10,872 nucleotides of DNA from NCBI GenBank assembly GCA_003661265.1, contig QMVU01000014.1, forward strand, positions 1-10,872, read 5' to 3'. The translations under genes and the position numbers were made by a program. Below are positions 1-6,127 of the stretch, piece by piece. The stretch's first letter is position 1. Each line of letters begins with the position of its first letter. The notes under the pieces were generated by a model that worked only from the letters and a program-made list of their open reading frames with translations, was not told the DNA's origin and made no database searches. Source of the DNA: Thermoproteota archaeon. GTDB taxonomy: Archaea; Korarchaeota; Korarchaeia; Korarchaeales; Korarchaeaceae.

Positions 1-1
1 G

Positions 2-244
2 AATCTATCTAATACGTCTCTACAACTTACAAGAACAGATCCAGAAGCCATCTTGCTCTCTCCTCAATATGCTGAGATACTCTACGTTCCGATAGAAAGA
101 GACACACTAGTACTATATCTCCATAAGGTGACTTTATCGATGATGATTTGGTTCTCAATCTTAGCGTCGCTAGTAATTGTAATAATACTTATAGGCATGA
201 GATTTTTCAGAATAAAGCCCATCAAGCTATCCCTCTTCAAGTAA
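2..244 (+). CDS. C-terminal end of a membrane-anchored surface protein (partial)
   Basis: The reading frame is open from the window edge and ends at TAA 242-244, giving 80 residues of a protein whose start lies outside. A TTG at 53 could start a 63-residue protein, but the frame has no stop before it, so a longer gene is more likely. About 30 residues before the end there is one hydrophobic segment of about 20 residues (WFSILASLVIVIILIG). It is followed by a short basic tail (RFFRIKPIKLSLFK). Positive charge after the segment suggests the tail is in the cytoplasm and the main part outside the cell. Two Asn-X-Ser sequons (NLS, NTS) lie in the visible outer part, which fits an N-glycosylated archaeal surface protein. 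I do not recognise the family. An S-layer-like, receptor or transporter-associated protein are all possible. Confidence 0.6.
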   Translation, partial: NLSNTSLQLTRTDPEAILLSPQYAEILYVPIERDTLVLYLHKVTLSMMIWFSILASLVIVIILIGMRFFRIKPIKLSLFK

Positions 245-292
245 GAGATGTCTACAACTACCGGTAGGTGCTAAGAACTCCCAGGAGAAGGT

Positions 293-340
293 AAATGACC
301 TCGTATAGCCTCCAAATTGCCCTAACCTAGAGAACAATTC
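293..340 (+). repeat. Sequence resembling both flanks of the H/ACA RNA gene
   Basis: This intergenic stretch holds AAATGACCTCG (293-303), AAATTGCC (314-321) and ACAATTC (334-340). The same three words occur in the same order around the guide RNA candidate: 9160-9170, 9180-9187 and 9262-9268. The first two are 10 nt apart here and 9 nt apart there. Between the second and third words this copy has only 12 nt, where the other has 74 nt of RNA body. It may be a deleted copy of that gene, or chance plus a shared site. The rest of 245-519 shows no gene that I can support. Confidence 0.35.
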
Positions 341-471
341 CTCAAAAATTAAGAAAAAGGTCTATGAGAATAAAGTTGAACGAATGCGAAGATTTGCACA
401 AGCTCTCCTGTGAAATTGTTTTGAAACGTGTGGATTTGAGAGCTGGATGTAGCATGGATGGAGGGTTTAAC

Positions 472-480
472 TTTTAAATA
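472..480 (+). promoter_or_regulatory. TATA box for the L22-S3-L29-rnp1-S17 operon
   Basis: TTTTAAATA sits about 44 nt before the GTG start of L22. An archaeal TATA box places the transcript start about 25 nt downstream, near 500-505, giving a short leader of about 15-20 nt. A promoter directly before L22 implies that the cluster begins here and is not read through from L3/L4/L2/S19 genes. Confidence 0.5.
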
Positions 481-519
481 CAATAAGCCCAAGTTGTCCG
501 ACGAACCTATAATGGGAAA

Positions 520-993
520 GTGGGATGTACATTGCCATCATTCGGATACTCCTATCAGGAACTCAAGGACAACGAAGCGAGAGCATCGGGAAGAGACCTA
601 AGAGTCTCCTACAAGGAGATGGTAGAGCTTTTAGCTGCTATTAGGGGATTAAAACTCGATAAAGCAAGGCGACTCTTGGAAGATGTGATCTCCCTGAAGA
701 GACCAATTCCCTTTAGGAGGTATGTGAAGGGTGTTGGTCACAGAAAGCAGCTTCAAGGGTGGAAGATAGGTAGATATCCTGTCAAGGCAGCTAAAATTAT
801 GCTGAAGATCCTTAAGAACGTGGAATACAATGCAACAAATAAGGGTTTGGACGCTGAGCGCCTTTACATAAAACACGCTGCAGCTCATAAAGGACCTAAG
901 TTAAGGAGATTCTTTCCGAGGGCCTTTGGCCGGGCAACTCCAAAAATAGAACAACTCGTTCATGTAGAGATCGTAGTGGAGGAGAGAGAATGA
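520..993 (+). CDS. rpl22: Large-subunit ribosomal protein L22 (uL22)
   Basis: This is a large-subunit protein that binds 23S rRNA and lines the peptide exit tunnel. The 157-residue product matches the archaeal/eukaryotic form along its whole length. Landmarks are FGYSY (8-12), ASGRDLR (22-28), AIRG with the helix after it (40-55), GRYPVKAAK (84-92), and the C-terminal RAFGRATP (134-141) followed by HVEIVV. The start is uncertain. GTG at 520 gives MGCTLPSFGYSY, and TTG at 532 gives MPSFGYSY; both lengths fit the family, and neither has a clear ribosome binding site. The next in-frame stop upstream is TAA at 484. It is the first gene of the operon, behind the TATA box at 472-480. Its TGA stop overlaps the ATG of S3 by four bases. 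Confidence 0.95.
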   Translation: MGCTLPSFGYSYQELKDNEARASGRDLRVSYKEMVELLAAIRGLKLDKARRLLEDVISLKRPIPFRRYVKGVGHRKQLQGWKIGRYPVKAAKIMLKILKNVEYNATNKGLDAERLYIKHAAAHKGPKLRRFFPRAFGRATPKIEQLVHVEIVVEERE

Positions 994-1724
994 GCGAAAG
1001 AGCAAGGCCAGTTTACAAACGAATTATTGAAGAAGGATGGCTTAAGGCAAGACTTCAAGAGTTCTTTGAATCAATGCTTAGAACTGCGGGATTTCATAAA
1101 GTAGATGTAGTAAAAACTCCTATAAGGGAAGTTGTAACGATATATGCTGATCGTCCCGGAATTGCAATAGGCAAAGGAGGCAAGAGGATTAAAGAGATAA
1201 CGGAAACAATGAAAAGGGAATTTGGATTTAAAAATCCATATCTTAGAATAGAAAAAGTAGAAGAACCTTTCTTAAGTGCTCAAATAGTTGCAAATTACAT
1301 AGCTAGAAGGATACTGAAGGGAGAGAGACATAGAAGAGTAGCTTTTGCAGCACTCAGGAGGGTCATGATGGCCGGAGCAGAGGGAGTGGAGATAAGAATA
1401 GCTGGAAAGTTTGGAAAGAGAGCTAGAGAAGATAGATTTAGAGCGGGTGTTATCTACCGTTGTGGTGGTGACTACCTAGAGAATGTAGAATACGCCGTGA
1501 GGAACATACTCTTACCCCAAGGATCGATGGGTATAAGGGTTAGAATCGCTAAGCCAGGCATAAGACCGCCAGGTAGACCTTATATTAGGGAGGAGGAGAT
1601 AGAGAAAATCCTCGCAGAAATGTCCTCGAAGGAGGAAGTAGAAGAGGAGGAGCAGGAAGAGGTTTCTGAGGAGGTAGAAGAAGTTGCCGAGGATGAAGGC
1701 GGAGGAACTGAGGAGTCTGAGTAA
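990..1724 (+). CDS. rps3: Small-subunit ribosomal protein S3 (uS3)
   Basis: S3 sits at the head of the 30S subunit near the mRNA entry. The 244-residue protein has an N-terminal KH RNA-binding domain with the loop GKGGKR (61-66). The C-terminal S3 domain follows, including VEIRIAGKFGKRARE (133-147) and SMGIRVRIAKPG (179-190). From about residue 213 the chain becomes a 32-residue tail made mostly of Glu, with a few Val, Ser and Gly, which should be disordered. Acidic S3 tails occur in archaea but vary widely. The ATG starts inside the L22 stop (ATGA at 990-993), which points to translational coupling. The purine-rich DNA for the tail also holds GAGGAGGT (1668-1675), a probable ribosome binding site for L29. 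Confidence 0.96.
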   Translation: MSERARPVYKRIIEEGWLKARLQEFFESMLRTAGFHKVDVVKTPIREVVTIYADRPGIAIGKGGKRIKEITETMKREFGFKNPYLRIEKVEEPFLSAQIVANYIARRILKGERHRRVAFAALRRVMMAGAEGVEIRIAGKFGKRAREDRFRAGVIYRCGGDYLENVEYAVRNILLPQGSMGIRVRIAKPGIRPPGRPYIREEEIEKILAEMSSKEEVEEEEQEEVSEEVEEVAEDEGGGTEESE

Positions 1725-1884
1725 GGAGGAACTTGAAGCAAGGCTCAGAGAACTTAGGGAGGAGTTGTTCTCCCTTAACACGAAGTCCGCGCTCGGTACT
1801 CTAGAGAAAACTCACAGAAGAAGGGAAGTAAGGAGGGAGATAGCCAGGGTTCTCACGATAATGAGAGAAAAGGGTTATCTATGA
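1693..1884 (+). CDS. rpl29: Large-subunit ribosomal protein L29 (uL29)
   Basis: L29 is a small two-helix protein of the large subunit that binds 23S rRNA near the exit tunnel. The product is 63 residues from ATG 1693 and begins MKAEELRSLSKEELEARL. That is the usual opening of the family, with the LRELREELFSL helix next and a basic C-terminal helix (RREVRREIARVLTIMREK). An alternative TTG at 1684 adds MPR in front and lies 8 nt after GAGGAGGT (1668-1675), a better spacing for that site. I prefer ATG on codon grounds but cannot exclude TTG. The gene overlaps the end of rps3 by 32 bases (41 with TTG), an unusually deep overlap that fits coupled translation. Confidence 0.93.
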   Translation: MKAEELRSLSKEELEARLRELREELFSLNTKSALGTLEKTHRRREVRREIARVLTIMREKGYL

Positions 1885-1894
1885 GGGGGTACAC

Positions 1895-2158
1895 ATGAAA
1901 AAATCGGATCTCCCATACCATGAACTCATAGGTCTGGAAACGGAGGTTGTTTTTTCACCAGATCCAACGCAAATCGGGATTTCTGGTATGATAATAGATG
2001 AAACAGCCAATCTTCTCATTATAAAGACGGAGAAAGGTGTTAAGAAGATCCCGAAGAGGCACAGAGTATTCAAATTCATTCTCGGGAGGAACCGGGTTGT
2101 CGAACTCAGTGGTAAAGATATTTTGGGAAGACCTGAAGAAAGGGTGAAGAAGTTATGA
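1895..2158 (+). CDS. rnp1: RNase P protein component 1 (aRpp29/Pop4)
   Basis: This is one of the archaeal RNase P protein subunits, which help the catalytic RNA remove 5' leaders from tRNA precursors. The 87-residue product matches the Rpp29 fold, an Sm-like beta barrel. Typical pieces are HELIGLETEVV (9-19), a GISGMIIDETANLLII strand pair (28-43), KKIPKRHRVFKF (50-61) and the C-terminal LGRPEERVKKL. It lies between L29 and S17, its standard archaeal position. A purine-rich GAGGGGGT (1881-1888) precedes ATG 1895. The stop overlaps the S17 start as ATGA (2155-2158). The length is near the short end for archaeal Rpp29. Confidence 0.94.
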   Translation: MKKSDLPYHELIGLETEVVFSPDPTQIGISGMIIDETANLLIIKTEKGVKKIPKRHRVFKFILGRNRVVELSGKDILGRPEERVKKL

Positions 2159-2493
2159 GGAAACTTCCAGATTATTTGATAGAGGATGTAGAGCCGCCTG
2201 CGGCTGAATGTGATGACGATAAGTGCCCTTGGCATGGTAATATCTCGCTGAGGAAGAAGACCCTAATTGGTCGGGTTGTCTCGACTAAGATGACAGGCAC
2301 GATAAGCGTTGAAATTTCTTGGTTAAGGTATGTACCGAAGTACAAGAGGTATGAAAGAAGAAGGAGGAAGATCCATGCCCACATTTCGCCGTGTTTAAGC
2401 GTAAAAGAGGGGGATGTTGTAAAGATCGTGGAGGTTAGGAGATTAGCTAAGACAGTAGCTTTTGTTACTCTAGGAAAGTTGAAGAAGAAATAG
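2155..2493 (+). CDS. rps17: Small-subunit ribosomal protein S17 (uS17)
   Basis: S17 is a primary 16S rRNA-binding protein with an OB fold. The 112-residue archaeal form has the extra N-terminal segment with CDDDKCPWHG (19-28), a conserved Cys-x4-CPxHG motif. The OB core GRVVSTKMTGTISVEI (39-54), the RYVPKYKRYERRRRKIHAH loop (58-76) and EGDVVKIVEVRRL (85-97) follow. It is the last gene of this operon. In most archaea L14, L24, S4e and L5 follow S17, but here the next gene is gcvT on the other strand, 25 bases away. Confidence 0.95.
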   Translation: MRKLPDYLIEDVEPPAAECDDDKCPWHGNISLRKKTLIGRVVSTKMTGTISVEISWLRYVPKYKRYERRRRKIHAHISPCLSVKEGDVVKIVEVRRLAKTVAFVTLGKLKKK

Positions 2494-2495
2494 CC

Positions 2496-2501
2496 AAAAA
2501 A
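2496..2501 (-). terminator. T6 tract downstream of gcvT
   Basis: On the minus strand, TTTTTT lies 18-23 nt past the gcvT stop. Archaeal RNA polymerase commonly stops at T-rich tracts without a hairpin. No T-run is present on the plus strand directly after S17, so the end of the ribosomal transcript may fall inside gcvT, where T-rich sequence occurs at about 2588-2602. Confidence 0.4.
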
Positions 2502-2518
2502 TACTTCTAGTGGCGCCT

Positions 2519-3619
2519 TCATCGCATTCTCTTCAACCCGTATTTCGTGGTATCATAAAAGGGCATCTCTGCTACCTCGACCGCAATTTCCCCTTTGTTT
2601 TTCACAATGAGTTGAGTACCTGGTTTGGAAAGTTCTGGAGGGACATATGCCATAGCAATTCCTCTATTAACAACTGGGCTGAATGTACCGCTAGTGACAT
2701 GTCCGACGATCTCGTCTTTCCAAATAACCAAGTAACCTTTTCTAGGAGCTCTTCTAGATCTGCTGAGTAAGCCAACTCTCAAAATTTCGGTCCCCTGTTC
2801 CTTTTGAGTTATGAGAACATCCCTTCCTATAAATTCACCCTTTTCCAATTTAACAGCAAATTCTAAACGAGCTTCTATAGGAGTTACATTTTCATCTATG
2901 TCATTTCCGTAGAGACACATCCCTGCCTCTAGCCTCAATATGTCTCTAGCCGCTAGCCCGCAAGGTTGAACCCCTTCGTTAACCAGGGTTTTAAAGGCAT
3001 TTCTAGCCTTCTCAATATCCCAAAAAATTATTTCAAAACCATCTTCTCCTGTATAACCTGTTCTGGAGATAGAGGCTTTAGAACCAAAGGCGATTACCTC
3101 TCTACCTCTATATCTCTTCAGATCTAGACCCTCTTCAATGAAAGGTTCTATTATCTCCTGAGCCCTTGGCCCCTGAACTGCTAGCATCACCGTTTCAAAT
3201 GTTATGTCCTTCACCCTAACATCGAGTTTCCACTTACTTATCAGATGACTGAGCCAGTTGAATATCTTCTCCCTGGTAGCTGCGTTAGTAACTTCCAGGA
3301 AGGCATCTTCCCTGACCCTCAATATTACTTCATCGTCCTTAATTCCACCATTTTCGTTGAGGAAAAGGGTGTATCTGGCTCTTCCAGGTCTTACATCCAT
3401 ATTATTCGTGGTTGCTCTTTGCAAAAGTTTGACGGCATCTCTTCCCTCAATCCAAAACCTACCCATGTGAGATACGTCGAAAACACCACAATAATTGCGC
3501 ACAGCCAACGCTTCTTTCAAGGGCGAGACATAGGATACAGGCAAATGCCATCCAACGAATTCTATGAATTTAGCACCCATTCTGGCCTGAATATCTTTTA
3601 GAGGGGTCTCTAAAGACAT
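2519..3619 (-). CDS. gcvT: Aminomethyltransferase, T-protein of the glycine cleavage system
   Basis: GcvT takes the aminomethyl group from lipoylated H-protein and transfers it to tetrahydrofolate, releasing ammonia. From ATG 3619 the protein has 366 residues, the usual length. Visible motifs are GVFDVSHMG (45-53), NGGIKDDEV with the catalytic Asp of the family at about 95 (91-99), GYTGEDGFEI (188-197), CGLAARDILRLEAGM (220-234) and TSGTFSP (309-315). ATG 3619 follows AGGA by 4 nt and begins MSLETPL as in relatives. GTG at 3634 would add five residues but lies about where transcription should begin. No gcvP or gcvH is in the window. The family also includes folate-binding proteins with other roles, but the conserved Asp and substrate motifs favour true GcvT. 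Confidence 0.92.
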   Translation of the reverse strand: MSLETPLKDIQARMGAKFIEFVGWHLPVSYVSPLKEALAVRNYCGVFDVSHMGRFWIEGRDAVKLLQRATTNNMDVRPGRARYTLFLNENGGIKDDEVILRVREDAFLEVTNAATREKIFNWLSHLISKWKLDVRVKDITFETVMLAVQGPRAQEIIEPFIEEGLDLKRYRGREVIAFGSKASISRTGYTGEDGFEIIFWDIEKARNAFKTLVNEGVQPCGLAARDILRLEAGMCLYGNDIDENVTPIEARLEFAVKLEKGEFIGRDVLITQKEQGTEILRVGLLSRSRRAPRKGYLVIWKDEIVGHVTSGTFSPVVNRGIAMAYVPPELSKPGTQLIVKNKGEIAVEVAEMPFYDTTKYGLKRMR

Positions 3620-3654
3620 CAATCCTGTTGACACAACTTAATGTTAAAATTCTA

Positions 3655-3667
3655 TGCTATTATAAGG
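3655..3667. promoter_or_regulatory. Palindromic TATA element between divergent genes
   Basis: CTATTATAAGG contains the perfect palindrome TTATAA (3660-3665). Read on the plus strand it is 23-24 nt before the ATG of the FAD oxidase (3686), which predicts a nearly leaderless transcript. Read on the minus strand it predicts a start near 3636, about 15 nt before the gcvT ATG and its AGGA site. One element may therefore serve both genes. A second AT-rich site at 3639-3653 is an alternative. Confidence 0.45.
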
Positions 3668-3685
3668 AAGCATGTGTGACCGGAA

Positions 3686-5047
3686 ATGAAAGAAGGGGAA
3701 CTCATCGAACTATTTTCTGGCGTTGTAGGAAGCGAAAATGTGCTTGTTGGAGAAATAGAGCTTGCTTCATATTCCTATGACGCTTCAAACATAAGAGGGT
3801 ATCCAGATATTGTGGTAAGACCATCTAGCAGCGATGAAGTTATCGAGATAATGAAAATGGCTAATGAGACAGGGACTCCTGTGACTCCTCGAGGTTCTGG
3901 AACCTCCATAGTGGGTGGAGCGGTGCCAATTAAGGGAGGTATCGTCATTGATCTATTAAAAATGAATCACATCATTGAAATTGACGAGGATAACCTATTA
4001 GCAACAGTAGAAACTGGCGTAACTGTATCTGAGCTTAATAAAGCTCTTACAAACAGCTTCTACCCAATAGATCCTGAGGTAAAAGGTCTTTCTACTATAG
4101 GCGGTGTACTCTCAGAAGACTCGGCCTGTCCGCTATCAGGCGTGTATGGGACAGCTAGAGATAACGTCCTTGAAATAGAAGTTGTCCTTCCCAATGGAGA
4201 GGTATTTCATCTGGGGAAGAAGTCTCCCTCAAAAGAGAGGCACTTGATGGATCTTATAATAGGCTCAGAAGGTACGTTGGGAATAATAACTAAGGCCACA
4301 CTAAAGCTCAAATCAAGACCAGAGGAAAGATATGCCTTCTTTGTAAAGATGAGTGATAGCTCTGATGCGGTATCTATTGTACAAGAGGCAGAGAAAAGTG
4401 GAATAAGGATTTCTGCATTTCAATCGCTTTATAGAGACGCGCTTAGGGAAATAGGAGAAGAAGTTGGCACTGATTACATTGACTTCATAGGATTAATAGA
4501 GTTAAGCGGAGATCCATTATGGTTATCCACGTGGATTCCAAAATTGCGGGAGATAATCAACAAATTAGATCCTATAGAGGTTGAGGAAGTAGAAGGAGAG
4601 GAGGTTAAGGAATACTGGAGGAGAGTCTCTGTAGTATACGATATCATGAGGAAAAAGGGCATGGCGGGTCTCTCAATAAGCTTCTCGATTCATAAGGATA
4701 AGATTAGGGATTCCCTCCAGAAGGTGGACCAAGCATCTATGAGACTTAACCTACCTGCTGTAACCACATTCCATCCAACTCTTGGATGGATAATTGCTAC
4801 CTTTCTTTTCGATCCTGGGAAAAAGAAAGAAAGTGAAAGGGCTGAAAAGGCAGTTTCATTCGTTGGAGAAGAGGTTTCTAGGCTGGGGGGATCTATTGGA
4901 TTCGGTACAGGCATAGGTGTGTCTATGATCAAGCAGTACGTCAAATCTTCGCCGGATGCCGTGAAATTGCTGGAATTCTTAAAGAGAACGATTGATCCAA
5001 AGAACATCATGAATCCTGGAAAACTTATCCCGTTGAGGGAGAGGTAA
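3686..5047 (+). CDS. FAD-linked oxidase/dehydrogenase, GlcD/D-lactate dehydrogenase type
   Basis: This flavoprotein of the PCMH/VAO superfamily (453 residues) should oxidise an organic acid and pass electrons to its Fe-S neighbour. The FAD domain spans about 38-210, with PRGSGTSIVGG (68-78), STIGG (136-140), YGTARDNVLEIEVVLPNG (154-171) and GSEGTLGIIT (193-202). The C-terminal domain ends with IDPKNIMNPGKL (436-447), the usual family ending. The substrate domain differs from the model. Where relatives have HxGDGNLH, this protein has FHPTLGWIIATF (362-373). The GEHGIG motif reads FGTGIG (406-411). The second His and the Glu that bind a metal in characterised D-2-hydroxyacid dehydrogenases are therefore absent. 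The general class is secure; the substrate is not. The stop codon directly abuts the next ATG. Confidence 0.85.
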   Translation: MKEGELIELFSGVVGSENVLVGEIELASYSYDASNIRGYPDIVVRPSSSDEVIEIMKMANETGTPVTPRGSGTSIVGGAVPIKGGIVIDLLKMNHIIEIDEDNLLATVETGVTVSELNKALTNSFYPIDPEVKGLSTIGGVLSEDSACPLSGVYGTARDNVLEIEVVLPNGEVFHLGKKSPSKERHLMDLIIGSEGTLGIITKATLKLKSRPEERYAFFVKMSDSSDAVSIVQEAEKSGIRISAFQSLYRDALREIGEEVGTDYIDFIGLIELSGDPLWLSTWIPKLREIINKLDPIEVEEVEGEEVKEYWRRVSVVYDIMRKKGMAGLSISFSIHKDKIRDSLQKVDQASMRLNLPAVTTFHPTLGWIIATFLFDPGKKKESERAEKAVSFVGEEVSRLGGSIGFGTGIGVSMIKQYVKSSPDAVKLLEFLKRTIDPKNIMNPGKLIPLRER

Positions 5048-6127
5048 ATGGGTGTTTTTCCCGAGTCGCTGCTGAAAAATCTCGATCTGTGCATAAAGTG
5101 CGGAGCTTGCAATCATGTATGCCCTATCTTCATTTCGCAGGGAAAAATGGAAGTTCTCAGCCCAAGGGCCTATTTACAAATACCGAAGATGATCGAGGGG
5201 GAACTAACGATGTCAGTAGATTTCATAGAGTATGCTTACGAATGCATGATGTGTGGTCTCTGCGATGACGTCTGCCCCGTGGGAATCCGGATTTCAAGAC
5301 TGATATTAGGTGTAAGAGAGGCCTTAATCGATCAGGGTTACGTTCCTCCTCCTCGAGTGGCTAGCATGCCAACAAAGCTTTCAGAAGAAGGATTAGCCTT
5401 TGGAAATAGGGAGGAAAAGGCAAAGTGGCTGCCTCCAGATTATCAGCCAAGTGGGAGCGATACCTTTTTCTTCTCCACCTGCCTATCAAGCGAAACTCCA
5501 GAGTCTGCAGTTGCAGCATTTCATCTCCTTAAACTCTTCATGGACATAGATACTATCGGAAGAGAGGAGCTATGCTGTGGATCCTTCTTAAGACTTGCAG
5601 GTTACAAGTACCTCTCAAGGGGGGCATTGGAAGAATGCGTAAATCAGTTAAGTAGACTTGGAGTAAGGAAACTCGTTGTTCTTTCGCGTCCTTGCCTCGA
5701 CTTCATTCAGAAATCGGGAAAATTCGATGCGATTCACGTGGTCGATGTGCTGAAGGAGGCTGTTGATAGAGGAGAGCTTAAGTTCAACGGGACAAAGAAG
5801 GAGCTAAGGATAGGAATTGTTGGGTACAGCGACTCTTATGGCTTAAACCTTTCAAGTGAAGAGCTTGTTTCTCAGATTAGAGGAGTAAAGATTATGGATA
5901 TGCCATCTTGGGCAACCTGCGGAGCTGGTACTCTCTTGTCCTTCAAAGCTGGGGCTAAAGGAATAAGAGGACACTTCCTAGAGATGCTTAGGATAGCGAA
6001 GGATATGAAACTTAACTCTCTTGTGTTCGTAGATGCCTCTTTATATCTAGTCGCAAGGGAAATTGCGAGAGATAAGGCTAAGGTTCATGTATATGATGTT
6101 CCGCAATTTCTTTCAAAATTTCTATGA
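5048..6127 (+). CDS. Iron-sulfur CCG-domain oxidoreductase subunit (GlcF/HdrD-like)
   Basis: This is the probable electron-accepting partner of the oxidase encoded directly before it, with no bases between stop and start. The 359-residue protein begins with two ferredoxin-like [4Fe-4S] motifs, CIKCGACNHVCP (Cys 15, 18, 21, 25) and CMMCGLCDDVCP (Cys 66, 69, 72, 76). The first CCG domain follows, with Cys145, CCG at 176-178 and Cys216. In that domain the usual CxxC reads SRPC, so one Cys is lost. The second CCG domain (about 253-345) keeps only TCGAG (290-294), and its other cysteines are gone. There are no membrane segments. Relatives include glycolate oxidase GlcF, LldE/LutA and heterodisulfide reductase HdrD. 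The last 50 bases overlap the opposite-strand wecC. Confidence 0.85.
   Translation: MGVFPESLLKNLDLCIKCGACNHVCPIFISQGKMEVLSPRAYLQIPKMIEGELTMSVDFIEYAYECMMCGLCDDVCPVGIRISRLILGVREALIDQGYVPPPRVASMPTKLSEEGLAFGNREEKAKWLPPDYQPSGSDTFFFSTCLSSETPESAVAAFHLLKLFMDIDTIGREELCCGSFLRLAGYKYLSRGALEECVNQLSRLGVRKLVVLSRPCLDFIQKSGKFDAIHVVDVLKEAVDRGELKFNGTKKELRIGIVGYSDSYGLNLSSEELVSQIRGVKIMDMPSWATCGAGTLLSFKAGAKGIRGHFLEMLRIAKDMKLNSLVFVDASLYLVAREIARDKAKVHVYDVPQFLSKFL

Noticed and set aside
401..444. Inverted repeat AGCTCTC/GAGAGCT upstream of the L22 promoter
   Set aside because: Seven pairs with a 30-nt loop are expected by chance in a gap of this size. There is no ACA box or K-turn to make it a guide RNA.
364..477. 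Plus-strand open frame of 37 codons (begins MRIKLNECEDL) after an AAGGT-like site
   Set aside because: Too short to judge, no recognisable family, and its end runs into the TATA box of the L22 operon. Such frames are common by chance.
512..601. ATG at 512 reading MGKW, like the start of some archaeal L22 proteins
   Set aside because: It is in a different frame from L22 and stops after 29 codons. Joining it to L22 would need a frameshift for which nothing else speaks.
2510..2770. Plus-strand open frames within gcvT (also at 3245-3601 and 3258-3470)
   Set aside because: They are shadows of the well-supported minus-strand gcvT and resemble no known protein.
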